Notes: a model not told the origin generated them from the letters alone. DNA of 29,857 nt from Patescibacteria group bacterium (GCA_018830585.1 JAHJSD010000001.1:1-29857); one strand, 5' to 3'; numbered from the stretch's first letter, positions 14,149-21,980 are shown. Numbers and translations are program-made.

Positions 14149-14928
14149 TTATATTTTCATTTCCACTCCTACCGGGCAGTGGTCGGAGCCGGAAACATCT
14201 TTTAAAATAAAAGCGTTTTTCAGCTTCGGTGTCAGCTTTTTGGAAGTGAAAATATAGTCTATCCGCCAGCCGATGTTCCTTTCCCGGGCGTTATTAAAAT
14301 AAGGCCACCAGCTGTAATTGCCTCCCTTTTTATTAAACTTCCTAAAACTATCGTCAAAACCCGAGTCTATCAGCTCACCAAAACTTTTCCTTTCCTCCAG
14401 AGTAAACATAATATTGTTTTGGTTATCTTTCGGCCTGGCCAGGTCAATCTCCTCCCGGGCAACATTAAAATCCCCAACCAAGATGATTTCTTTTTTTTCG
14501 AAATCTTCAAGCCGGTTGATCAAAACCCGATAAACCTCAAGTTTGTAATCCAAGTTTTCTTTACCTCTGCCACCGTGAGGAATATAAAGGTTTAAAAGAA
14601 CAAACTTTGGATATTTCAAAATTAAGAGCCGGCCCTCGCTGTCAAACTTTTGCCAGCCGATCTTTTTTTCAATTGAAACCGGTTCCTGTTTGGTGTAAAC
14701 GGCCACGCCGCCGTAACCCGGTCTTTCCGAGGAATTCAAATAAAAATGACAGCCGTGGACATTGATTAAGTCAAAAGGAAGCTGGTCCTGCCGGGCCTTG
14801 ATTTCCTGGAAGCAAATAATATCGGCGTTTAAAATTTTTAGCCATTGGAAAAAATCGTTTTTCTGATAAACCGATTCTTTTTTATAAACCGACCTGAGGC
14901 CGTTGACATTCCAAGAAACAATTTTCAT
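14149..14928 (-). CDS. xth: Exodeoxyribonuclease III (AP endonuclease)
   Basis: About 259 residues, the normal length for XthA/ExoA. It starts KIVSWNVNGLRS and has ICFQEIKA with the metal-binding Glu, GYGGVAVYTK, YIPHGG, the GDFNVA motif with Asp/Asn, WRIDYIF and the C-terminal GSDHCPV with the catalytic Asp-His. It cuts DNA 5' of abasic sites and digests 3' ends in base excision repair. ATG 14928 is used; the frame also has a TTG two codons upstream. The upstream space is filled by a family A hairpin repeat, and tspO ends just beyond it on the same strand, so the two may be read together. Confidence 0.93.
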   Translation of the reverse strand: MKIVSWNVNGLRSVYKKESVYQKNDFFQWLKILNADIICFQEIKARQDQLPFDLINVHGCHFYLNSSERPGYGGVAVYTKQEPVSIEKKIGWQKFDSEGRLLILKYPKFVLLNLYIPHGGRGKENLDYKLEVYRVLINRLEDFEKKEIILVGDFNVAREEIDLARPKDNQNNIMFTLEERKSFGELIDSGFDDSFRKFNKKGGNYSWWPYFNNARERNIGWRIDYIFTSKKLTPKLKNAFILKDVSGSDHCPVGVEMKI

Positions 14929-14939
14929 TTTCAAAAATG

Positions 14940-14984
14940 GAAACCCCGCACCGTCCCGCAGCAGCGGGTCTGGTGCTGGGGCAA
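14940..14984 (-). repeat. Dispersed hairpin repeat, family A, copy 3
   Basis: This is the reverse-strand core: GCACC-GTCCCGC-AGCA-GCGGG-TCT-GGTGC with outer CCCC/GGGG. It lies exactly between the stop of tspO (14989) and the start of xth (14928), so it forms a hairpin in any shared transcript. Confidence 0.8.
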
Positions 14985-14988
14985 AATT

Positions 14989-15447
14989 CTAATTCAGAAT
15001 CACTATGGAGAAGTTTAAAACTGAGGCGAAAGAAACCCAGGCCAAATACGGAAAAAGAAGGTATCCTGCCGGCTTGGAAATCTTCAGAAATTCCAGAATG
15101 GTGGATAGAATTAATCCCCAAAGAATGACAATATCAATCAGCGCCGAAATCGGCGATTTAAGAGCGAAAAAAAGAATTGACCAGGAGAGGTTAAAGGCTA
15201 ATTGAATGAAAAAAATTATCATCGGTTTACTGTTTATTCCGTTTTTTATCCAAACCAAATAGAGCGAAACCCCCATCAAAAGAAAAAGGGTTGTCCAGAC
15301 CGGAGCAAAAATCCAGTTGGGGGGATTAAAAAAAGGTTTATTTAAAGAAGCGTACCAAGCAGGGATCGCCGGAGTAGTGAAAAAGGAGCCGACAAAACCG
15401 GCGGAAAGGCAAAGAAAAACGGAAAAAAGCAGTTTCTTCAAATTCAC
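14989..15447 (-). CDS. tspO: TspO/MBR family membrane protein
   Basis: 152 residues with five membrane helices, the standard TspO size and layout. The signature reads PAWYASLNKPFFNPPNWIFA, then PVWTTLFLLMGVSLYLVW, then QLAFNLSWSILFF, and PYLAWVSFASVLNFSI at the end, all typical family blocks. TspO proteins bind tetrapyrroles or related ligands and act in stress responses. The start is a GTG at 15447 with a weak GGT-type ribosome site. A family A hairpin follows immediately after the stop. Confidence 0.9.
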   Translation of the reverse strand: MNLKKLLFSVFLCLSAGFVGSFFTTPAIPAWYASLNKPFFNPPNWIFAPVWTTLFLLMGVSLYLVWIKNGINSKPMIIFFIQLAFNLSWSILFFALKSPISALIDIVILWGLILSTILEFLKISKPAGYLLFPYLAWVSFASVLNFSIVILN

Positions 15448-15711
15448 GATTACCTGTTTATTTTAACAAATTTTTGAGAGGAAAGAAAACCGTACTTAAA
15501 GGGTTAAAACGGGTCGGCCGTAGACAAGCAAATTTGGCCAGTTATGCATTAAATCATTTGATCATTCAGAACTCAGGATTTATGATTTATGATTTATGAC
15601 CTCTACTTTAATATATTAAATTATTAAAGTGATTCATCAGGATACTTTGGAAGTGGAAAAAAGACAAGAACCGTTTTTAAAGTTAAACCCTGCCATTCGG
15701 ACTGCAAAAAA

Positions 15712-15780
15712 ATGTACATTATTTCTCGTATCTTTACCCCACCCCATAGACCCATTGCTGCGGGACGGTGCGGGGTTTCA
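15712..15780 (+). repeat. Dispersed hairpin repeat, family A, copy 4
   Basis: The left flank (ATGTACATTATTTCTCG TATCTTTACCCC) matches copy 2, and the right half of the core (GCTGCGGGACGGTGCGGGG) is intact. The left half of the core is degraded (CACCCCATAGACCCATT), so the hairpin is partly broken. Confidence 0.78.
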
Positions 15781-15839
15781 GGAGAAGCCACAGGCTTCAT
15801 CACCGATAACCTACCCCCGTCCCTAAACATTCTAAACAT

Positions 15840-15881
15840 TTTGACCGCTCATTGATACGATCGTTGAAATGAGCGGTCAAA
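15840..15881. repeat. 14-base perfect inverted repeat
   Basis: TTTGACCGCTCATT at 15840-15853 and its exact reverse complement at 15868-15881 surround a 14-base centre that itself holds the palindrome ACGATCGT. It is the longest near-perfect palindrome in the spacer. It could be an operator or a mobile-element end; no adjacent gene tells which. Confidence 0.6.
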
Positions 15882-15975
15882 TGACGGAGGTCACGATCCC
15901 GGATCGTTTCAGCCCACCTGCCTGCCGGCAGGCAGGCCCCCGGGGAGCCAATCCGCCTCCGCCGGTTGGCGGATG
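15881..15975. repeat. Family B repeat, copy 1 (CTGCCTGCCGGCAGGCAG element)
   Basis: This unit of about 90 bases holds ATGACGG, GATCC..GGA.CGTTTCA, the 18-base palindrome CTGCCTGCCGGCAGGCAG, GCCCCCGGGGAGCC and a CCGCCTCCGCC stretch. It matches 24241-24334 over most of its length. Confidence 0.75.
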
Positions 15976-16096
15976 GCGGACACCCCGGGGGTGTTTAATC
16001 CGTCACCCCTTCATTTCCGGGATCGATTTTTAACGAAGGAGAACTTACCCCTGGTCGTCCTCCTGGACAAAGCGAAGAAGGCTCTCGTTTCTCGTC

Positions 16097-16129
16097 ATTC
16101 TTCCCCCGACGTTACGTCGGGGGAAGAAT
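16097..16129. repeat. 15-base perfect hairpin
   Basis: ATTCTTCCCCCGACG pairs exactly with CGTCGGGGGAAGAAT around a TTA loop. It could terminate transcription on either strand but has no T-run; repeat origin is more likely. Confidence 0.6.
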
Positions 16130-16278
16130 CCCCTAATATTCAGGCAACTTGCTCTCAAAAAGGGGATCCTTCGTCATCAGAATTCCCCCGTACCACCACA
16201 GTACCACCTAGGGTACATGGCAGGTTCGGTACAGAGCTTCGCTCAGGATGACGAGGTTGTTCCAGGGGAAGTTCGCCA

Positions 16279-17586
16279 TCACCCCGATGTTACGGCGGGA
16301 TCAGGATGACGGAAAGTGTTTTTTATTGCCTCTATACCAGGAAGAGTATCGTCTTTTAGAAACTGAAGAGCGGCTCCGCCGCCGACACTAACAAAATCGA
16401 ATTTATGCCAAAGGTTCAGCCAGGATAATATTCTGTGAGTATCCCCGCCTCCGGCGATTTTAAAAACGTTGTTCATCCCACCATCCGAAGAGTCCGTTCT
16501 CCTCTTCTCCCCCGCAGAATCAAGGCCTACTCCGGGGGAGAAGCTTCCGGAAAGTCGGCTGATTGCTTTGGCAATCTCAAAAGTCCCCTGTCTGTTTTCT
16601 TCTTCTTCATAAACTCCCATCGGACCGGCCCAGAAAACCGTCGCTGCCGAATTAATTATTTTTTTAAAGTTAACAATGCTTTCTTGGGAAATATCCCTCC
16701 CTCCCTTTTTTAATCTCCCAATTTGAATTTTTGAATTGTATTTTTGATTTTTGCCTACCCCGTTGATTTCTGAAGGAAATCGTTCGGGGATTTTTGAATT
16801 TTGAATTAACAGTGGCAACTTGCCGCCGACAAGCAGGTAGTCTGCCCAGTTGACCAAAAAGGGAATATAATCTAATTTTCCCTGTTTGCTGCCGCCCAAA
16901 ACAAAGACCAAAGGCCTTTCGGCTTTGGTTTTAATCCAGGAAAGAGTTTTTACTTCCACCTCAAACCGTAAACCCAAAAAGGAGGGCAAAATCTTGGCCA
17001 GTCCGGTAATCGAAGCGTGATCGCGATGGGAAGCACCGAAAGCGTCGTTGACATAAACTTCAGCCAAAGAGGCTAATCCGGCAACAAAGTTTTTGTCATT
17101 GGCCTCCTCGCCGGGATCAAAACGGAGATTTTCGAGTAAAAATAAGTTGTTCATCCCACCATCCGAGGAGTTCATTCCGCCTTCGCCAAACCTGCCTGTC
17201 GGCAGACAGGGCTTTCGGCGGACAAGTCGACCACCTCGGAGGAGGGATTTCACCGGGGTCTGCCCGGGCAGTACCGAAATATCTTTTATCAGTTCGCAAA
17301 AGGCAAAGTTTTCGCTGAACCAGACAGCAACCGGCTTTAAACTCAATTCCTTAACCGGTTTTCCTTCCGGCCGGCCGAGATGTCCAAGCATGATAATTTT
17401 TGATACGCCACGACCTTGCAAAAACTTGATTGTCGGCAAAACCGACTTGAGCCGGAAATCTTCATCGACAACAAGTTGGCCTTTTTCCTCTTTTAAGTCA
17501 ACATCGCAATCAATCCGAAGCAAAACCACTTTGTCCTTGAAATCAAAATCCGTAGAAGATAAAAAATTTTTACCTTTGATTTGCAT
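16279..17586 (-). CDS. pgk: Phosphoglycerate kinase with repeat-derived insertions
   Basis: About 435 residues from ATG 17586 (usual family length about 390-415). Core motifs are present: LRIDCDVD (family RVDFNVP; the Asn is replaced by Asp), MLGHLGRPEGK, LLENLRFDPGEEAN, VNDAFGASHRDHAS, LGGSK, FWAGPMGVYEEEE, AGGGDTHR and VGGGAALQFL. It transfers phosphate between 1,3-bisphosphoglycerate and ADP. Three stretches do not fit the family: residues about 106-146 (CLPTGRFGEGG, SSDGGMNN), about 260-300, and about 344-372 (again SSDGGMNN), plus an odd C-terminal tail. They coincide with dispersed DNA repeats, yet the frame stays open. Its start overlaps the end of tpiA by 17 nt. A longer start at 17658 exists but lies inside tpiA. 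Confidence 0.88.
   Translation of the reverse strand: MQIKGKNFLSSTDFDFKDKVVLLRIDCDVDLKEEKGQLVVDEDFRLKSVLPTIKFLQGRGVSKIIMLGHLGRPEGKPVKELSLKPVAVWFSENFAFCELIKDISVLPGQTPVKSLLRGGRLVRRKPCLPTGRFGEGGMNSSDGGMNNLFLLENLRFDPGEEANDKNFVAGLASLAEVYVNDAFGASHRDHASITGLAKILPSFLGLRFEVEVKTLSWIKTKAERPLVFVLGGSKQGKLDYIPFLVNWADYLLVGGKLPLLIQNSKIPERFPSEINGVGKNQKYNSKIQIGRLKKGGRDISQESIVNFKKIINSAATVFWAGPMGVYEEEENRQGTFEIAKAISRLSGSFSPGVGLDSAGEKRRTDSSDGGMNNVFKIAGGGDTHRILSWLNLWHKFDFVSVGGGAALQFLKDDTLPGIEAIKNTFRHPDPAVTSG
16471..16555. repeat. Repeat inserted in pgk, copy 1
   Basis: It begins with GTTCATCCCACCATCCGA, also found at 17149, and carries the 11-base inverted repeat CTTCTCCCCCG (16504-16514) / CGGGGGAGAAG (16533-16543). 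It codes for residues not expected in PGK. Confidence 0.65.
17149..17270. repeat. Repeat inserted in pgk, copy 2
   Basis: It begins with the same GTTCATCCCACCATCCGA and then holds the hairpin CCTGCCTGTCGGCAGACAGG at about 17200-17220, a relative of the family B palindrome. It lies in the same orientation as the copy at 16471 and keeps the frame. Confidence 0.65.
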
Positions 17587-18370
17587 TTTTGAAATTTCCC
17601 GACCTCGTCTCGACCTCGTCGAGGACAGGTGATTTTTGAATTTTGACTTTTCCGGCAAAAGCCTCCGCTAACTCTGTCAACTCTTTCTTAGGGTCCTTAG
17701 CCAAAACAACATCGGAGCTAACCAGAACACCTTTGGCCCCCAACTCCAAAGACTTTTCAACATCATCGCCGTTTCTAACTCCGGCGCCGACAATTATTTT
17801 GTAATCGGGCAGCAGGTCAACAATTCTTTTGATCACCTCCGGTTCGGCCTCGGCGACTGAAACAGTACCGCCGATCAACTCCGGCGGCTCATAAGCGACA
17901 AAGTCCGGTTTCGGGGTCATTTTTTTAACCCGGCGCTCGACCTGGCCTTTGGTTTTAACGCAAAAAGCCAATTTAAAATTTTCGATATCCGAACGGTAAT
18001 CTCCCAATTCTTTTAATTCCTCAACCCAATGCTCAACCCATTCTTTTTTCTTAAGATAAGCCAAAATCTGTCTGACCCGGCCGAAAGGGATCTGGTGCTC
18101 GGAATGATTAATCAAGGCTCCGTCGGCACCGGCCAAAATCACGGCAATAGGGGAGACCCAGCCGGTAAATTTACCTTCAAAAAAAAGGTCCAAGTGTTGA
18201 AGCCAGATTTCGCCACCGACCTTTTCTTTTACCCGGCGCAGGTCCAAAGCAGAAACAACCGGAATTATTTTTACCTTGGTTTTCTCCCCCACCCGGCGGC
18301 AAATTTCGGCCAGTTTCAAGGCCCCGTCCCCAAAAGTGTTTTTGTAGATTTTAAAATTTACTAAAAGCAC
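17570..18370 (-). CDS. tpiA: Triosephosphate isomerase, archaeal-like
   Basis: 266 residues. Motifs are NFKIYKN with the conserved Asn/Lys at the start, a LQHLD strand, LINHSEH with the catalytic His, YEPPELIGG with the catalytic Glu, VGAGVRNGDD and a GAKGVLVSS phosphate-binding end. NFKxY, INHSEH and EPPELIG are the forms typical of archaeal and some CPR isomerases, and the overall spacing is the short archaeal kind. It interconverts dihydroxyacetone phosphate and glyceraldehyde 3-phosphate. The last 20 or so residues (SPVLDEVETRSG...) come from a GACCTCGTC-type DNA repeat and look added. pgk starts within its 3' end, so the two are co-transcribed and coupled. Confidence 0.9.
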   Translation of the reverse strand: MLLVNFKIYKNTFGDGALKLAEICRRVGEKTKVKIIPVVSALDLRRVKEKVGGEIWLQHLDLFFEGKFTGWVSPIAVILAGADGALINHSEHQIPFGRVRQILAYLKKKEWVEHWVEELKELGDYRSDIENFKLAFCVKTKGQVERRVKKMTPKPDFVAYEPPELIGGTVSVAEAEPEVIKRIVDLLPDYKIIVGAGVRNGDDVEKSLELGAKGVLVSSDVVLAKDPKKELTELAEAFAGKVKIQKSPVLDEVETRSGNFKNANQR

Positions 18371-19009
18371 AGCTTTTTTATTTAATCATTTAATCATTAA
18401 GCATTCTCTCTTTATTTGTCATTTGTCATTCTTTCTTTATTTAATCATTTATCATTAAGCATTAAACATTGGGAATCAGGATCGAGAATCGAAAATCGAG
18501 AAATTCTTTCAGCAATATAGCAATATAATCATTACGCTTTGCCAAATTTGACTTGGCTTCGCTGCCTGCCTGCTCGCCTCGCTGGACGGTCGAATCGGGT
18601 CGGCAGACATGGATTCTTCTCTCCCCGAGGGAGATCAGAATGACGGAAAAAAAGACGTTTAAGATTTATGATCTAAGGATTAAGAATTGCTATCCACGGA
18701 TTACCTGTTACCAATTACCCTTTTATAACCACGTCATCCTGAGCGAAGCCCTGTACCGTCTGGTACGGGGGAATTCCGATGACGAAGGACCTGCCTGCCG
18801 GCAGGCAGGTCCCCATTGGAATGGTAACTTGCCATTTCAGGGGGATTCTTCCCCGCCAGCAACTGCGTAGCTTTGGGCGGGTCAGAATGACGGAATAGTA
18901 ATGTAACAACATAGCAATTTGATAAGTTATTTTTCGATGAGTCTGACGAATCGAGAAACGAGAAACGAGAAACTCTTCTAACAATTTAACCGTTTTTAAT
19001 TTTAATACC
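18371..19009. other. Repeat-rich spacer upstream of tpiA and downstream of trpS
   Basis: About 640 bases with no credible gene. It holds two near-identical AT-rich repeats, each reading ATTTAATCATTTA..TCATTAAGCATT, at about 18380-18405 and 18439-18463. It also holds a GC-rich element (18732-18890) with GTCATCCTGAGCGAAGC, a CTGCCTGCCGGCAGGCAG palindrome and GTCAGAATGACGG, and three tandem GAGAAAC/GTTTCTC units near 18955-18972. Confidence 0.5.
18732..18893. repeat. GTCATCC-type composite repeat
   Basis: It runs from GTCATCCTGAGCGAAGC through CCGTCTGGTACGG, GATGACGAAGGACC, CTGCCTGCCGGCAGGCAG and GGGGGATTCTTCCCC to TCAGAATGACGG. Pieces recur at 16130-16252 (other strand) and 24148-24250. The ends TCAT and ATGA form an overall inverted layout. 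Confidence 0.6.
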
Positions 19010-19996
19010 TCACCCCAAACCGACCGCTTTATAGACCTCTTCTAAAGTTTTGCCGGAAATCTCTTCTGCCTTTCTCAGCCCGTCCTTTAAAACCTTGCTT
19101 AGATAAGTTTCATCGCTACGAATCCGCCGATACTCCTTTCGGATCGGTTCTAACCCCTCCGTCACCACATCAGCCAAACCCTCTTTAAACTTTTTATAAT
19201 CTTTGCCCTGGTATTTTTGTTCGAGTTTTTTTATTTCGGTCCCGGAAAAATGGGAGTAAATAGTCAGCAGATTTGAAATCGCCTCTTTATCCGGCCGGAA
19301 AAGAATTTCCTTGCCGGAATCGGTAGTCGCCGACTTGATCTTTTTTACAATGTCCTTCGCAGAATCTAAAAGGTCAATCGTGCCGCCGGCGTCTTTGTCC
19401 GACTTGCTCATTTTTGAACTCGGATCGCGAAGCGACATAATCCTGGCGCCGATTTTAAACATTTTCACCTCGGGAACTTTAAAAATTTCCCCAAAACGCG
19501 AGTTGAATTTCTCAGCCAAATCACGGGCCAGTTCGACATGCTGTTTCTGGTCCTCACCGACAGGCACTTCATCGGTCTGGTAAAGCAAAATATCGGCGGC
19601 CATTAAAACCGGATAGTTAAACAGGCCGACGCTGGATTGGCCTTTCGTTTTCCCCGATTTGGTTTTATACTGGGTCATCCTGGAAAGCTGGCCCATTGAA
19701 CTGATACAATCTAAAATCCAAGCCAAAGCAGGATGGTCCAAGTTGTCTGATTGGACAAAAATAACCGACTTTTTCGGATCTATGCCGCAAGCAATATACA
19801 GGGCGGTCAACTCTTTGATTTTCTCGCTGAGAATTTTAGGATCCTGGGGAACGGTAATCGCGTGCAAATCAACGATGCAGAAAAAACAGTCGTGGTCTTG
19901 CTGGATTGCCACCCATTGCTTGATCGCCCCGATGTAATTGCCGATGTGAAGATTGCCGGAAGGCTGGATCCCGGAAAAAACTCTTTTTTGCAACAT
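19010..19996 (-). CDS. trpS: Tryptophanyl-tRNA synthetase
   Basis: 328 residues, the usual bacterial TrpRS size. It has the class I signatures HIGN (17-20) and KMSKS (195-199), the FSGIQPSGNLHIGNYIGA opening, IVDLHAIT, NYPVLMAADILLY and VPVGEDQKQHVELARDL, all TrpRS hallmarks. It charges tRNA-Trp. ATG 19996 lies just after a good promoter on the same strand, so it is its own transcription unit with a very short leader; a family A hairpin repeat separates it from thpR. Confidence 0.96.
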   Translation of the reverse strand: MLQKRVFSGIQPSGNLHIGNYIGAIKQWVAIQQDHDCFFCIVDLHAITVPQDPKILSEKIKELTALYIACGIDPKKSVIFVQSDNLDHPALAWILDCISSMGQLSRMTQYKTKSGKTKGQSSVGLFNYPVLMAADILLYQTDEVPVGEDQKQHVELARDLAEKFNSRFGEIFKVPEVKMFKIGARIMSLRDPSSKMSKSDKDAGGTIDLLDSAKDIVKKIKSATTDSGKEILFRPDKEAISNLLTIYSHFSGTEIKKLEQKYQGKDYKKFKEGLADVVTEGLEPIRKEYRRIRSDETYLSKVLKDGLRKAEEISGKTLEEVYKAVGLG

Positions 19997-20010
19997 ATTG
20001 AGAAATTAAA

Positions 20011-20039
20011 TTAAAAATGCTGTTTATTTTCCTTGTCAA
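20011..20039 (-). promoter_or_regulatory. Promoter of trpS
   Basis: On the minus strand TTGACA (20039-20034) is followed after 17 bases by TTTTAA (20016-20011). Transcription would begin near 20004, eight bases or so before the ATG at 19996. Confidence 0.55.
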
Positions 20040-20070
20040 TAATAGTGAATCGAGTGAACTTTCCACGGGC

Positions 20071-20153
20071 TGAAACCCCGCACCGTCCCGCAGCAGCGGG
20101 TCTGGTGCTGGGGCAAACCTGTGTAACAGCAGATTTGATCTGATTCATCTATA
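20071..20153 (-). repeat. Dispersed hairpin repeat, family A, copy 5 (full length)
   Basis: The intact core (GCACC-GTCCCGC-AGCA-GCGGG-TCT-GGTGC) plus the long flank shared with copy 1 give a unit of about 83 bases. It lies between thpR and trpS on the transcribed strand. Confidence 0.8.
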
Positions 20154-20162
20154 GTAGAACTA

Positions 20163-20753
20163 TTATACCCCAAGCGGTTTACCCAGTCTCACCTCGCTGA
20201 CCGAGGTGTAAATCGGACCTTCGGGAGTAAGCCGACTTTGAAAAAGGACAATTTTTTCCGTTTTGAAACGGAAATCTTTTGCCCGAAGCATGTCATTGAC
20301 TTTTTCACAAAGCTGTTTAGAGAAAAAAACTTTTCCTTTGTTGGAGCGGACCCGGCCTATGGTGATATGGGGCGAAAACCGGGTGTCAAACTTAAAACCG
20401 GCCCTCTGAAGCGCCATCCGCATCTGGTGGTAGTAAGAAGAGAGCTTGGCTATTTCGCCGCCGACCTCGGCCAAAACAATTCTCGGCCTTCTTTGATCAG
20501 GAAAAAAGCCAACTCTTTTTAAGGAAAGGTCTAAAGGAGGGTTTTGCGAAAGGTTCTGAATTATTTCAATAACAGTATCTATTTTTTGGTTTCTTACTTT
20601 ACCCAGAAAAACCATTGTCTGGTGGAGATTTTCTTTTTCAACCCACTTGACTAACTTCTCATCCACCTCTTCTTTAAAACAGGATTCCGTTCTGATCAAA
20701 AATTGTTTAATTTCCTCCGGTATTATCGCCGCGATAAAAAGACGTTTAGCCAC
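20163..20753 (-). CDS. thpR: RNA 2',3'-cyclic phosphodiesterase (2H family)
   Basis: 196 residues, the normal ThpR/LigT length. Two HxTx motifs are present: HQTM at 44-47 and HITI at 129-132, about 85 residues apart. These two histidines form the active site of the 2H phosphoesterases. RLFIAAIIPEEI at the start and TLTPEGP-like RLTPEGPIY at the end are family features. It opens 2',3'-cyclic phosphate ends of RNA. GTG 20753 is the start, with GAGGAAAG upstream. It follows rpoD by 41 nt and is probably in its transcript. Confidence 0.9.
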   Translation of the reverse strand: MAKRLFIAAIIPEEIKQFLIRTESCFKEEVDEKLVKWVEKENLHQTMVFLGKVRNQKIDTVIEIIQNLSQNPPLDLSLKRVGFFPDQRRPRIVLAEVGGEIAKLSSYYHQMRMALQRAGFKFDTRFSPHITIGRVRSNKGKVFFSKQLCEKVNDMLRAKDFRFKTEKIVLFQSRLTPEGPIYTSVSEVRLGKPLGV

Positions 20754-20794
20754 AAATAATTCTTTCCTCTAAAAATATAAACTTGAAATAAAGA

Positions 20795-21883
20795 TTAACT
20801 TAAAAAGTCTTCCAAGCCTCTTCTTCTGGCCGGATGACGCAATTTTCTGATCGCCTTAGCTTCAATCTGCCGGATCCTTTCCCTGGTAACGCCAAAAATC
20901 TTGCCCACCTCTTCCAGTGTTTTCGGATCGCCGCCGCTGAGACCAAAACGCAAGGTGAGCACTTCCGCTTCCCTGGGATCAAGCGTCTCTAAAGCCTCTT
21001 CTATTGATTCCCTAAGCAATTCTTTTGAAGTCGCCTCGTAAGGAGAGGGCTGAGTGACATCTTCGATAAAATCGCCTAAGAACGAATCCTCATCGTCGCC
21101 GACAGGAGTGGCCAAAGAAGTGGTGTCTTGGGAAATGCGGTAAATTTCTCTGATTTTTTCCAGAGGCAAGAGCGATTCTTCGGCAATTTCTTCAACGGTC
21201 GGCTCTCTGCCCAAACCTTGGGTCAGCTTTCTTGAAGTTTTGAAGACCCTGTTGATCGTTTCTACCATGTGAACCGGGATTCTAATCGTTCTGGCCTGAT
21301 CGGCAATGGCTCTGGTAATCGCCTGCCTGATCCACCAGGTAGCGTAAGTAGAAAACTTGTAGCCTTTGCGCCAATCAAATTTTTCCACCGCCCGCATTAG
21401 GCCCTGGTTGCCTTCCTGGATCAAGTCTAAGAAGGTCAAGCCGCGGCCGATATATTTTTTGGCAATGGAAACAACCAAACGGAGATTGGCCTCGGTCAAA
21501 GACCGCCTGGCCTGCTGGGAACCTTTTTCTATTTGTTTGGCAAACCTAACCTCATCGGCAGCAACTAAAAGACTTATTTTTCCTATTTCCCTAAGATACA
21601 TCCTGACCGGATCGGTCGACCGGGAGCCGGAAAGAAGGGCCAAGGCAGGAATACTGAGCCTTTTTTTGTCGCTTTCGACTTCTTTTATTTCCTCTTCGCT
21701 GATCCCTTCAAAAACATCAATCCCTTTTTCGAAAAGCTGGTCATAAAGATCATCCAGCTGGTCGATGTGTTTTTCCGGGCTGGATACCAAGGACAAAATT
21801 TCGTCCTGGGTTAAGTATCCCTTTGATTTGGCCTTGGCAACCAATTTAGCAAAAATCTTTTCCAGATCCAGTCTAGCAGGCAT
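20795..21883 (-). CDS. rpoD: Primary sigma factor (sigma-70)
   Basis: 362 residues from ATG 21883. It has region 1.1 (DLEKIFAKLVAKAKSKGYLTQDE), region 1.2 (DPVRMYLREIG), region 2 (RLVVSIAKKYIGRGLTFLDLIQEGNQGLMRAV, KFSTYATWWIRQAITRAI), region 3 (RIPVHMVETINR) and region 4 (LTLRFGL, TLEEVGKIFGVTRERIRQIEAKAIRKLR). The presence of region 1.1 and the strong region 2.4/4.2 make it the housekeeping factor. It lies after dnaG, the widespread macromolecular-synthesis order, with a promoter and an attenuator-like hairpin between them. The frame extends upstream through those signals to 21982, but ATG 21883 is where region 1.1 begins. Confidence 0.95.
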   Translation of the reverse strand: MPARLDLEKIFAKLVAKAKSKGYLTQDEILSLVSSPEKHIDQLDDLYDQLFEKGIDVFEGISEEEIKEVESDKKRLSIPALALLSGSRSTDPVRMYLREIGKISLLVAADEVRFAKQIEKGSQQARRSLTEANLRLVVSIAKKYIGRGLTFLDLIQEGNQGLMRAVEKFDWRKGYKFSTYATWWIRQAITRAIADQARTIRIPVHMVETINRVFKTSRKLTQGLGREPTVEEIAEESLLPLEKIREIYRISQDTTSLATPVGDDEDSFLGDFIEDVTQPSPYEATSKELLRESIEEALETLDPREAEVLTLRFGLSGGDPKTLEEVGKIFGVTRERIRQIEAKAIRKLRHPARRRGLEDFLS

Positions 21884-21945
21884 AGGTTTTTTGTTAGGGT
21901 ATATAAACCGGAAGCGGGCCCAAACCCGCAGTCCAGCTTTATTAG

Positions 21946-21980
21946 AAAAAAGACCCACTTCAAAAAAGACGAAGTGGTTC
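21946..21980 (-). terminator. Attenuator-like terminator between dnaG and rpoD
   Basis: On the minus strand GAACCACTTC and GAAGTGGGTC form a ten-base stem with one mismatch, followed directly by TCTTTTTT. It is a good intrinsic terminator, 60 bases before rpoD, and lies after the TATAAT at 22009. It should partly end dnaG transcripts or attenuate rpoD. Confidence 0.65.

Larger units (their letters stand above)
15448..16278. other. Long repeat-rich spacer
   Basis: About 830 bases with no credible gene. It holds a run of TTTATGATTTATGATTTATGA near 15580-15600, family A copy 4 (15712-15780), a long perfect inverted repeat (15840-15881), a family B copy (15881-15975), a 15-base perfect hairpin (16097-16129), and a GTCATCC...GAGCGAAGC element on the minus strand near 16220-16252. 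Confidence 0.6.

Noticed and set aside
15973..16251. Plus-strand frame of 92 residues in the spacer before pgk
   Set aside because: It is made almost wholly of repeat elements (palindromes and GTCATCC words) and matches no family.
17093..17632. Plus-strand frame of 179 residues opposite pgk
   Set aside because: It is antisense to conserved PGK motifs and is Ser/Pro/Arg-rich.
8399..20153. CRISPR array made of the repeated hairpins
   Set aside because: Copies are thousands of bases apart, in both orientations, with no regular spacers and no cas genes.
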